A DNA stretch of 64,000 bases from positions 4,072,579-4,136,578 of the forward strand of contig VZSR01000598.1 in the NCBI GenBank assembly GCA_013398615.1, in the 5' to 3' direction. The first letter of the stretch is position 1; each line of letters starts with the position of its first letter. Positions 24,636 through 35,767 of the stretch are shown piece by piece. Origin of the DNA: Brachypodius melanocephalos. Its lineage: Eukaryota > Chordata > Aves > Passeriformes > Pycnonotidae. The notes under the pieces are model-generated. The model was given only the letters and a program-made list of their open reading frames with translations, did not search any database and was not told where the DNA came from. Made by a program: the position numbers and the translations under genes.

Positions 24636-27600
24636 CTGGGCGAGGGCAGTGCCGAGAGTCCCCAGGAAGGCAGCGACTGGGCTAGGGATGGCTCTCGGGA
24701 TCAGCATGGAAACTCCTCATCTAAAAATGCTCCACTCCAAGGAGATGCAGACAGTAACAGGGATGAGCCCACGATGCACGCTGTGTCTGGATGTGGAAAG
24801 TTCCTCCGGGCACAGAAGCCAACTTTGCAATTCACTTGATTGGGAAAGTTTTGGCCGGAGTTGCTGATCAGTGGTCAAAATTCTTCCTTAACCTCATTTT
24901 TCCCTCTTTTATTGTACGAAAGGTCTTCCAATCAGCATGAAAATATCTAGAGGTGACTCCAGTCAATCAATACAAAGATCAAGTTCTGGGCTGCTGATGA
25001 AATTTGATAGGAGTGAATTGGAGAGGCCGTGAGATGGTGCTGGATCAGGTTTTCCTCAACCTTCTGCTCCGAATGTGTTGCCGTGGAAAGTGCCTTAAAC
25101 AGTGTCTGCCTTAATTATTGGGGTGTTTGAACATTAGCACATAAAATAAAGAGAGCATCTGGTCATCAGTACAACTCTGACAAGGGAGACTGCTTGGAGC
25201 TAAAATTCCTTTTTTCCCAGAGGATGGTTGTGTCAGCGTGTGCCCAGATCTGTGGTGGTCCAAGCAGGTGCTGGGTGGTCACTGGGGTCACTGGGTCAGG
25301 GCTGCCCTGGGCTTCTCCCGCTTTGTTCTGTGGTGGTGGCGAGGATTCCTGTCCAATTCTGCCTTTTGGCAAGAGAGCACCAAGTTCCCAAAGCCTTCAG
25401 CTGCAAGCCATGGGGCTACCTGAGATCTCCTCTCTCTTTCATGGTCAGGGCAAAGGCAGAGCTCATCAGCAGGAGGGGGACCTGCAAGAAATTGGAAGAC
25501 AAATTAGGCGGGAGAAAGGGGAGACAGTTGGAGCAAGAAGAAGAACAAGGATCCCTCAGGAAGGCAGAGCCCTCAGCTGGGCTTGCCAAGCCACCAGACA
25601 GGTTTTTGTAAGAGGGAGATATACAACTTTAATAAAAAGCAATCCATAGTAAGATGCTTATGGCTTTTCTGCTGTCTGGGAGAAGGGAAGGAGCGCTGCC
25701 CAATTTAAGGTATCTGCTTTGCAACAGCAGCTGGACAACAGGAGCTCTAATGGGTCTCCAAATAATATCAAGAAGCAGCTATGGGTCATTAGAAGATGGG
25801 AAATATGCAGACAGGGTAGGGATAGACAGACAAATTTATAGTCCTAAAAAGATAAGCAAATAAATAAGACAGCTGGGGAGACAGATACATTGTCCAGCAT
25901 CCCCACATATGATTTATCTGAACAATAACATTTAATAAAAAACAATTTAAAGTCCTAATAACATTTAGGTTCACCTAATACAAAGAGCAATGACCTTCCC
26001 AGTATTCATTTCAGGTTAGAACAACATTTCTGCAATTTTGTTGTCTTTCCAGTAGAGCTATAAAAATTGTAAGTAATTACAAAACAAAATGACAAAGAAG
26101 TGAAGCAGGGAGCGAGTAAAAGTCAAACCCTGTCTCAGTATTAGATTCAGGAGGGAGATCTCATCCGAGAAGGTGAGAGGCACATATCCAGAACAGAAAT
26201 TTACCTTTGGAGAATTCCCTTTCTATTTCTTTCCCCAACTTTTCTTTCACAATCGAGGCATACCTGCTTCAACAGCATGCTTAGCATTTGCTTCCTCATG
26301 AAGCTCAGTTACTAAAGCTCAGAAACTCCAGGTTAACAGATGCATTGATCTGTGTTCAGGGGCTTCACACTGCTCTGCTACCATCTCCTTTTCCCCCCTT
26401 TTTGCTTGAAAGATTGCTGATTGAGATGAATGAGTTCAGAAAAGAGAAGCTGTCTCTCATGTTTCATTGCCAGCTCTCAACGAAGAGCCTGTTATAGCTG
26501 CGTTGGACCTGAATAAACTCCCAGAAAAAGAATAGACTGGCTGCTATTTTTATATTATGAGTAAATGTAGTAAAAATAATAAGCCACTGTGACACAGTGT
26601 TTGTAAGTCCTACTTACATCAGAGCTGTTATAACAAGTCAGTTCCTAATTATTACATCAAACTGGTCACTGCCAAGTGCCTGATAACAGCAGAGAGTGAG
26701 AGGCTCCAGTATTGTGTAGAAAACAAGCAGGGTAGTTTTAATGAGGACTCCAGTGCTGTTAAGTTTATGGATCTATTTTCACAGCCTCAACAATTATATC
26801 TTGCACTTGAATGGCTGTCAGGGAAAAACCCAGGTAGAAAGGATCTATAATATCTATTAGTGTCTTGTTATGCTGGCTAAATGTCAGAGATTCCCAGGGA
26901 AATGAAAATCTGCTGGAAAAAAATGCATTTGCAATCAGTCCATCAGCCAGGCGAGCGGGTTTGGGGTGAAGTCTGTGGCTCAACACTCACTTAGCAAGTC
27001 CAGTCCCTTTGCAGAAATAGTTGGAGCATTGCTCTGGAATGAGCCAACATACTGCAAACGGGGCAGAGAGGCTCCCCAAATTAAAGGTTTCACCTTGCTT
27101 GATTTGGTTTGGTTCTTAGAAAATAAATCTTCACCTGATATTATTAAGAAACTGCAGTTCATGGGAACAAATAGAATCAATGCTCTTTGTTCTCTTTGAA
27201 GAGTACTCAGCACTCGCTGGGGACTGATAGCCGGAGTATTAAAAACACAAAATTAGATTGTGTCTTGACTTAGCTGGCTCCGGGTTTTTTTCTTATTATT
27301 GGATTAACACCCTATTGAAATAAAGGGACAACGCTGAGCAACAACTGAGCTGCTCTCGGATTAAGAGCAGAAAGTAAACTCAATGAAGGAGTTTTTAATT
27401 TTCTCTCAGAAGTGTTGCTCTCCCCGTGAACTCTCCGCTCTCCCCCCCGCGCTCATGGATCGGGAGTTGTTCTCCTCTTTCCCACGCTGCCCATCCCTTC
27501 CCCGCGTCCGGACAGCGAAGTTGGGGAGACCCGCGGGGGGACGGGAGCCCGAACCCCGCGGTAACGCTGCGAGGCTCCCGGCTGAAATCCTGGAAATCCC

Positions 27601-28007
27601 GCTCGCATCCCGCCGCTCTCCCTGATGGATTCGCGGTTCCCGGCAAAACCCGATGCCGCTCCCGCTCCGCCCCATCCTCCCCGGTTTCTTTTCCACTAAA
27701 GGACTTTGGGGGGGCTGCACGGACCGGGCAGGGGATCGGCGGGGTGGGGGGAGCCGGCGCCCTGGGCTAGGGGAGCCCCCCCGGCTTTCCCAAACTCCGA
27801 AGTGAGAAAATAAACCCATATCCCGCGGCGGGGGAGACGGGGATGCTCCGGGGAGGGGGACGGAGAGCGAGACACCCCAGGAAAGCGTGGCAACAACTTG
27901 GGAGGCTCGGGGGTCCAGGCAGCGTTCGGAGCTGGGGCAGATGCCGGCGCTGGCCGCCCCCCCTCCGCCCCCGCTTTCCCCCCATCCCCGGCGCTGCGGG
28001 TCCTTAC
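24636..28007 (-). other. NTNG2: Inferred NTNG2 5' UTR intron
   Basis: If the candidate first exon in the CpG island is right, this is the intron linking it to the start-codon exon. The sequence is mostly AT-rich, with a stretch at about 25,880-26,110 rich in homeodomain-like AT words. No coding exon is recognised. Confidence 0.45.
25880..26110. promoter_or_regulatory. Candidate conserved non-coding element upstream of NTNG2 start exon
   Basis: AT-rich unique sequence with many homeodomain- and SOX-like words (AACAATAACATTTAATAA, AGTAATTAC) in the inferred first intron. Judged by texture only. Confidence 0.25.
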
Positions 28008-28245
28008 CGGCAGGGAGCTCTGCGGCGCGGGGCTCCCGGCGGAGCAGCGAACTTCGGGGCCGGGGGAACCCCCAAAAACACTCCCCCCAGCCCTGCCCTG
28101 CCCTGCCCAGCCCTGCCCAGCCCTGCCCAGCCCAGCGCGGCGGGCAGGCGCTGCGCCGCCGGCCCCCAAGGGCAGATGGCCGGGGGAGCTTTGTGCAATC
28201 CCGGCTCCCCTCGCAAGTTAATGCCGAGGCTGAAATCCCTTTTGC
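28008..28245 (-). other. NTNG2: Candidate non-coding first exon (5' UTR) of NTNG2
   Basis: Inferred from three signals on the minus strand: a TATA-like box at 28270-28276, GC-rich sequence starting about 25-30 bases downstream, and the donor CCG|GTAAGG at 28007-28006. NTNG2 in mammals has a non-coding first exon, so such an exon is expected somewhere in this CpG island. The transcription start is approximate, and other donors in the island are possible. A minus-strand open frame with an ATG at 28261 runs through the region but resembles no known protein. Confidence 0.4.
28091..28134. repeat. CCCTG/CCCAG short tandem array in the CpG island
   Basis: Repeats of CCCTG and CCCAG pentamers inside the candidate NTNG2 exon 1. 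On the transcribed strand this is a G-rich leader (GGGCTGGGCAGGGCTGGGCA), able in principle to form a G-quadruplex. Confidence 0.9.
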
Positions 28246-28269
28246 TCTCACTTTCAATCACAATCGGAG

Positions 28270-28276
28270 CTTTTAT
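28270..28276 (-). promoter_or_regulatory. TATA-like box upstream of candidate NTNG2 exon 1
   Basis: The minus strand reads GGAGATAAAAGCTCC here. ATAAAAG is an acceptable TATA variant, and it lies 25-30 bases before the candidate exon start. Reverse CCAAT-like words (GATTG) follow. CpG-island promoters often lack TATA, so this may be coincidental. Confidence 0.35.
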
Positions 28277-29107
28277 CTCCGTGCCTGATCCCGGCTGCGT
28301 AACTTCCTCTGTGCAGCTTTAGCACACACCATCCCACCGGCGGCAATGGGCTTCTTAAAGGTGCAGGAGGAAATGCAGGGGGGGGAGGAGGAGGAGGGAG
28401 GGAAAACCACCCGAGGAAGAGGAGGATGCGAGCGGGAGCCTTCAGCCCCGGCGGCCCCGCGGCTCCCGGTGCAGCATCTGCGCCGTCCCGCTGCCCCCGG
28501 TTGGATAACGGCAGCCGGGAATGCCGCTCCTCGGGGCTTCTCTTTTATTTTTTTTTCCTTTAAGAGCTTAAAAAAAAATAAAATCATGAGCTCATGTTTG
28601 CTCGAGAGAGGAAAAAAAAAATCTCCAGTCACGAGGGTTTCCCCACACGTGTAAGTCCTCGCTTGGTGTGCCCTGAATATTTTGGGGAGGCTTCTGCTGG
28701 CGAAGATGCTGTAAATGAGGCTGCGTGCGTGTGTGTTGGGGGAAGAGGGGGTGGTTGGAATTAATAGGATAAACAAAGCAGGAACTCGGAGATGGGGAAA
28801 TCAGATGGCTGGGAAATGCTCGATACTGGTGGGAATGTGCTGTGAGGTATAACCGAAGCAGGTTTTGCTTTGGAAAGGTGGGGGATGAACGTGCTGGATT
28901 GTGAGATGTGACAGCACCTTTCAGCACGGGGCTGGAGAAGCAGCTGGGGTTGCTTAGGTCAACTCTGTCATGTCCATGCTGAGGGGCAGAGGAGATTCCA
29001 GCTGTGGACAAGGTGGATAAAATTGTGGCAGGTAAAGGTCCAAGTTTTCCCTGGACCAGGCAGCTGCTGAAGACAGAACTCCTGAGCAGCGACAGGTTTT
29101 TGACACG

Positions 29108-29143
29108 TGGATAAATGACAGTCCATGGATAAATGACAGTCCA
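29108..29143. repeat. 18-bp perfect tandem duplication
   Basis: TGGATAAATGACAGTCCA occurs twice back to back. Confidence 0.95.
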
Positions 29144-29689
29144 TTTATGGGGAGGAAAACCAAAGAATCACCACTGCCTCCTATGTGTACAACCACCAAA
29201 AAATGACTGCTCCTTCCTAACCAAGAATTCAATAATTTCTAAGCCAGAAAATGCATTGTCCATCTTACACGTGGTTTGAACCTCATGCACTCAGTATTTT
29301 GTTATATGATTTCCTTTGACCCATTGCCCTGAGGTCTCTGGGTGACCTCTCCCATACAGGAATCCCTGGAAAACACACGGTTCATCCTGCAACCAGAGGT
29401 GATTTAGAGCTCTTCTGGGAAACGTTTCCCATGTTCTGGAGCATAAGTGAGATTTATGAAATGCTGGCATTGTGTCTTGACTGCGGCCCAGCCTAAACAC
29501 AACGCTGATGCACAGGGTGGTCTTTACCTGCAAGGATGTCTTTGATTCTGTCTCAGTTTCCACTCCAGGACACGGTCCGATACTTTCCACATGATAACTT
29601 CTTCTGTAAACACTTCTTTTACAGCAGCAGTATAGCTTAAGTGAGAAGCACTGGCTGGGAATCCAGGGCTGGCTAATATTCCTGGATTT

Positions 29690-29950
29690 CGCTTTGTGCC
29701 TTTAGGTCTGCTCTGTAGTAATGACTCCCCTGGAAATTCCCCGCGTCTCCCTTATTACTTCTTTATTAGTTATTATGGTAGAGTAACAGGATAAAAAGGA
29801 GTTGGTATTTCATTTTCATTCCCCCTAATAGCCACGGCAAAGACCAAGTGGTGTGCTGATTATTGACATCAGAGTTAAGTGATATGCACGCATCATTAGG
29901 TTTCAATTGGAAAGAACAACAGCGCAGTGTGAGTCGTCACACTTCTAAAC
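29690..29950. promoter_or_regulatory. Candidate conserved non-coding element upstream of NTNG2
   Basis: Unique AT-rich stretch 1.2-1.5 kb beyond the NTNG2 CpG island, with CTTTATTAGTTATTATGG, TAATGACTCC, CATCATTAGG and TTTCAATTGG. The lack of decay into repeats and its position near the promoter suggest an enhancer. Confidence 0.3.
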
Positions 29951-30117
29951 TCCGTGGCATTTAAGGAAAAACCAAAGTCGTTTTTCACAGCCCCGCAAGC
30001 TCAAAAGATCACAAGCTGGCAACAACACTCGTATAGACACAGGTAAAAGGCGCTAGCTCCAGGCAAAAGCACCGGAATTAACCCGTGAGTGTAACCTCCC
30101 TGGAGGGGCCGGCAACA

Positions 30118-30232
30118 GCTGTGGGGCTTGTCCAAGGTTACACAGCGATTCAGGAGATCCAGGAGCAGACTTGGAGGATGGCAAATCACCCAGCTCCTCG
30201 CACGTCTGGCTCCGAAGGTCCTGATGCTGGGA
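30118..30232 (+). repeat. Possible MIR/CORE-SINE relic
   Basis: GGGGCTTGTCCAAGGTTACA, CAGCGATTCAGGAG and, about 55 bases later, GCACGTCTGGCTCCGAAGGT resemble, in order and spacing, the core of the MIR SINE (CTTGCCCAAGGTCACACAGC to TCTGGCTCCAGAGCC). Such copies are rare in birds. It could be chance similarity; a profile search would decide. Confidence 0.4.
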
Positions 30233-30677
30233 AGGAGAGGGATTGTTCCAGTCACAGAGCCGGGAGCCTGAAGGAAGCGGCAAAGCAGCGGCAGCGCTGC
30301 TCTCACGGGCCGGAGGCGAAGGGGAAGAGTTGGAGTCATTGTTTCATTTTAGAGCATTTGCATTCTTTTGCCCAAGCGCGTTTCGCAAATATTTAATGTT
30401 GGGTATTCTTAATGTAGAGTATTCTTCTGGATGAAATTTCTGTGGGGATGAAGAACGGGTGTGTTTTTCCTCGAGGGGACATCTCTGCTCCCTCCCTCGT
30501 GCCGAGCGCTGCCTCCTCACACGAGGAGAGCGCGGTTGAAAATCAATGGGTCTGCATGGAGATTTAATTACTCCAGCGTAGGCAGGCGTGGAGAATAAGG
30601 CCCTTAATATTTAATACAGCCTCTGCTCCCAGAGGGATCCCCAGGGCTCTAGGGCAAAATGTAAGCCCATTAAAATC

Positions 30678-30748
30678 AGGTGTAATTCTATTGACATATG
30701 TGGGCTCGCACCTGTTTATACCAGGGCTATATCTGGCTCCCGAAATCT
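30678..30748 (+). repeat. Possible ancient amniote interspersed repeat
   Basis: AAAATCAGGTGTAATTCTAT, TGACATATGTGG, then GCACCTGTTTATACCAGGGC and TATATCTGGCTCCC has the pattern of an old repeat seen across reptiles and birds (word order: ATCAGG, ACTCCATTGA, TTACACCAG, ATCTGGCCC). I cannot name the family; similarity is judged by eye. Confidence 0.25.
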
Positions 30749-33700
30749 AAATGGCAAACGGTGCTTTTGACATGCGTGGAAGAAGAGGGAAGTGTTTTCC
30801 CGACTTGGGATGGGAGAGGATGTACTGAAACAACAGAAGGTAAACGTGACACCTCGCAGTCCCCGCTGGCCGTGGCAATGAGCTCGCTAACACCTCAGCT
30901 GAGTCGAGTCCGCTGAGAGAGATTCCAGATCACTGCCAGAATAATAACCAGGCTTACAAAGGATATTTCATTTGAGGATACATATTGCTGTATCCCCTAT
31001 AACAGCAATACATTCTTTTAATGCTCCTTATCTCACAGCGTGCGGCCAAGGATGTCAAAGTGCCTCCTGCAAGTGAGTAAGCATTTTATTAGGTGGGAAC
31101 ACACGGCTTGGAAATGCGCTCCGAGCCCAGGAGCAGGTGAGAGACCCCTTTGCGAGGGGTGATATCTGCCAAGAACAGCTCTACCCAATCCTTGCTCCAG
31201 TGGTGGCTTTCTCCAGCCCACCAGGACCTCTGGGGAGAAGTTTGCCAGGAAAAGGGAGGAAGCGACTTAAAGATGCTTTTGTTTGGAATGTTACAGACGA
31301 TGGAGGTGAAGGCTGCTTGAACCTCGCCCTTCCAGGGGGGATTTGTCTCGTCTCACCACCCTTGTACTGCCCTTTTGTTCTCAGCAAACTGAATGTGAAG
31401 AAAGCTCCCAGCTTGCTCAGGATGGGAAGGTTTGTGCTTCCCAGTTCCTCGTGCTTGGTGCAAAGACAAAAATCACGGAGTTTTAGAAGGCAGAGAGGCA
31501 TAATATTTTGTAGTTATGAGAAATGCTGGAAAACCCACACAAACCCTGAGAAACTGAGCACCAGCCAGCTCTGGCTCCGGGAGGGTGGGTGGGGGATATT
31601 TATTTCCTTGCCCTCCTGCCCAGGCTGCTCTGGCCTCGGGGCAGACCCTGCCCTGCTCGGAGGCACACACAGACCCGGAGAGCAGGAGAGGGAAGAGCCG
31701 AATGCTTCAGTCCCTGGAGTACTCCACATTTTTCTTCCTTTGTGAAAGCTACTGGGGAAATGGCAGGGAGCATCTGCTCTGGGAGGGGAGGCTTCCCCGG
31801 CTGCCTCCTCCCACCCTCCCGCACAAGACCTCGGGATGCATTTTCTGCAGCTCAGCCGGTTTCACAGGGCCCTGAGTGATTTTTGCCCTCCCTGATTAGA
31901 TAACCAAAGGAGCAGTGACTGTACTCTCCAGAGAGAAGATGCTGTCTCTTTCCTGCCAGAAGGACAGCTGGAGGGAGGGTGGGATTTTCAGCATGCAAGC
32001 ACTTAGCCAGATCAAGGAAATGGGATGCAAAGCATTTTAGGCTAAGAAAGGTTGTTGTGCAGGGAAACATGAGGCTGCTGTTCTGTTCGGGAGATAACGC
32101 CTCTCAAAACGCTCCTGCGTGCCAAACTGCAAGCCTTGACTACAGCAGGTCATTGCTTCTTTAAGGAAAACAAGCATGACAAGTCAGAAAAAAAACCCCA
32201 TCACTGTCTCTGCCGAAAAACTTTGATCATTTAAATATTATTGATGTGCATTAACCCCGGCAGAGATGGGCTGGGTGATGGGGAGTGCTTCACCTTGACA
32301 CAGGGAAAATATGTTGCTTTCTGCTGCCTTGTCTTTTGTTTCATATATCAAACAGGAGCCCAGCCAAGTGAATCAGCTCAGGAAGCATTTCGGATGTATT
32401 TGATTTTTTGGGGAAGGTAGAGCTTTCCTCATCTTTACCAGCTGTGGGGGTGTAAGCATGGATAAAAACAGGAGGACTGTTTAAAGGGGGGATCTATAAT
32501 TAACAACCCCTCAGAAGGGGAACTTTCCTTTTAACTTACTATTAAAGTGGAAGTGTTTGGAGAATATACAGTTTTGGCTCCGGGGATCTCCTCTGTATCC
32601 TTGGCTGAGCCCTGTGAATTCCTCTAATTCCTGCCTCAGAGAGTGTCTGGCTTTAAAAACAACTCCTGCTACCCCAAGGAGGACTCACCTCAGTCCCTGG
32701 GTGGATTCCTGTGCTCAAGGAGAGCAGCAGAGGGAGAGGAGCTCCCTTCCCAGGGCAGGGCTGTGTTCCCCCAGCACCCCCGAGCTCTGTCCTGGGAGGA
32801 GCTGCCTTCCACAAAAGCTTTTTAACCTGAGGAAGGAACGAGTCACTTCTAAAGGAGCTGACAGCAGCAGGGCGGGGTTTTAGGTTAGTGGCTGAAGAAC
32901 ACGCTCGTAATGAGTGAAGTAATTGAATAAATGCTGACAATCTGGTGTGGGAAATTCATAATCGGCTCGCTGTGGAAGGTTGACTCGTTCTTTTTGCCTT
33001 CTTTCCTTAGCGCTGGGATGAACACATCCATTCTCCCCCAAGCAGGTGATGTGTTCAGCAGCACCGTGCACATGTCCCCCTCCCAGGCACACACGTGCCA
33101 GTTCCCAGATAATTGACCCAGTTATGCTGAAATGCTATTAAGAAATACACGTGTAATAAATCTCAACACTTTACTTTTTTTCTTGGGTCACGTGCTGGTT
33201 GAACACTCCCTTCAGTCGTTTTGCTGGCTCCCAGATCACAGTCCCTGTGCCCCAACTAGAGAGGAAGGTGCCAGTCCTGGGCAGTGACAAATGAGGCCCG
33301 CCCCAGGTGGCACCAAGAGCTGATCATGCAGGAATAACCGTGATTCCAACTGGCTTCTCAGATCCCAAGCACAGCTAATAAATTGTGGATGCAGACAGTA
33401 GAGTGACATAATCCAATGCAGTGACTTTCCCTACCCAACCACCATCTCAGCTCTGTGCAGATGGAAGCTCAGTGAATTTCTTGTCATCAAGCCCCCAGTT
33501 TTAGCGTGACAATGGGAACAGTATCATCTGTGTCATGTATGTTGGAAGCAATGAATAGAGAGCTGAGCTCACTCATCTATTTGCATATTGAAGATATGGA
33601 AAAAACTCCTCTTGCTTACTCTGCTGCCTACTCAAATATCTGTGAATCAAGGAGGAGAACATGGGCCCTTTTGTACATCAGATCCCAGTGTCCTTGAATA

Positions 33701-35767
33701 AAATGATTGTTCAACCCAGCCTGCTGGGATGAGTGTGAGGCTTAGAACCAACTGTGATGCCAGGAGCTCTCCATTTCTGCAGGGTGGTGCATGAAGGGCT
33801 GTTCCTGGATTAAGAATGCTCAGCAAGGTGGACACTTTGACTTTATGTCACCAGGGCACCTTCTCCCCTGCACATGAGGATCAGCACTTGCATAGCTGGG
33901 GCACGGAGGCTTGACCTGCCAGCTGTTAAATAAATCACAGCTCACTCCCCCCAAACCATTAGCATGGAACAGCACACACCCAAGGGAGACAAGCTAAGGA
34001 CACGGGAACAATGAGCCATAGGAGCTTTTTCCTTTTGGATGGAGTTGAGAGAGTTCTTTATCACAGAGAAAGTGGGATAGCAGAACACAGCAGCTCATCC
34101 ATATCTTGTGGAGGCACTGGGCTGTGACTCCACAGCCAAGGCTGAGCTCATGTTTGGGCTTGGCTCTCCCAAACCAGTTCTGGATTACCTTCTTTTTCAC
34201 TCCCAACAACTAGTTTCCCTCGATGTTATATATGTCTTAAGCAGTAGAAATGAGATCCAGATCAGACTTTAAGAGATGGCATTTGCATGTTTTTTCTTGT
34301 GCTTCTGGTATTAATTTCATATGCAGTGGAAAAGTAATATCCTGTCTGTCACTAGAGAGGAAGAGATGTGCGTGCATGTATACGCACAGTCATTGCTAAC
34401 TGTTGAGCTTTTTCACTCAAATTTCGTTTTGGGCAAAATTTCTAAATTAAAGTGAAAACCGGACACAGAAACGACGAATGAGAAATACCAAGGAGGCCAA
34501 AGCACGAGATGTTTTCTCTTGTTTTCGTAACTCGTGGTCTTTGTGTGTAAGAGTGTATTGCATGGCAACTGCATTCACACTTCCCTTTAATAAAAGATCC
34601 AAGCAGATGGACCCACTATTAACGTGTGTCCCCCAGATTTGCATATTTCATATTCATGCCAAGATGGCACTGAGCTCACATGGGATGAACGAGGCTGATA
34701 TAAACACAATTGCACCAGATTAATGCAGTGATCAAAGAGTATTGTCCCGGCATCCCCACTAGGAACCCAGTTTAATATTAGTTATTAATATTGTTAAACT
34801 CCTACCGGAGTCAAATTAAGGTCTTCCAAATACAGTCGGACAGGGCTCTTAGGTACTACAAGTTGATGAATATGTTATGAATTCCTGAGAGAGAGGGCTA
34901 AGAAACAACATTTGCATCTGAGCTGTGAAGAATTCAGCGCTGGAAATGTGCAGACCTTGAGCTTTGGTCCAGTGTGCTGTGTAATTAGGACTCGCTTGAA
35001 ATTCAGATCTTATCCAAGATCTGTATCTGGGTTTCTCAGAATTCAAGTGCAATCACTTCTAGTCAGAAGACAAGCCTATCTGTAATATCTCATCAAATAT
35101 TAGGCATTACAAAGTGGTATTCTGGAGCCCAAAATATATTTGATCGCATTGTTCTAGTCCATTAATCAAACACCGCGCTGTACATACTAATAGGATCAAA
35201 CATTAGGAAATATTTATGAATGAGCATTGTTGTGACTGCAAAAATTAAACACAGCAGGTTTTAAATACACAAGATCTCAAAAAGGAAAACTTGATTATCT
35301 CCTACATTTCTGGTGCCAAATTCAGAGTGAATTTTAAGTGAATCTTAGGTAGCTTGTGCTTGAGTAATTTATACCTCCTTGCAGCTCCCTTCATTGTGTA
35401 AATTGTACTCCCTCCCACCTCTATTAAACTGTCCCGAGGAAATGAGGTAGCAGCAGTTTTGGGGAGGGGCTATGTGTCCCCTGATGGTACTCTGAGGGTT
35501 CAAAGCTCAAACCCAGCTGTGATATCCCTGACTATGTTCTGCCTCTGCAGCTCTCAGTGGAAATAAACCCTTGCTTACCAAAATGAGCACTAATGTGATG
35601 GTATTTCCACTGATTCTGGGGGCTGGCTGGAGTCAGGACATTGTAAAGTCCCTGGATTGTGGGAGTGTTGTCCCTTACTTCAGAGGGGACAGATTTTTGC
35701 TTGCTAGATCCAGAGGCAAGGCATGACAGTGGCATGAGGGATGCAGTAGCCCCACAGGCTGTGGTTT

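Larger units (their letters stand above)
27420..28520 (-). promoter_or_regulatory. NTNG2: CpG island, probable NTNG2 promoter region
   Basis: This kilobase is strongly G+C- and CpG-rich by eye, in contrast to the AT-rich sequence on both sides. It lies about 3-4 kb upstream of the NTNG2 start codon, on the correct side for a minus-strand promoter. On the minus strand it contains a TATA-like ATAAAAG (28270-28276) with a downstream GC-rich leader ending in a good donor, CCG|GTAAGG (GT at 28007-28006). Long open frames here (for example minus-strand 27,406-28,257) reflect lack of stop codons in GC-rich DNA; none matches a known protein. The island may also serve a divergent transcript towards the intergenic region. 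Confidence 0.7.

Noticed and set aside
27406..28257. 283-codon minus-strand open frame in the CpG island
   Set aside because: GC-rich DNA lacks stop codons. The product is rich in Arg, Gly, Pro and Ser without domains, and overlapping frames on the other strand are equally long.
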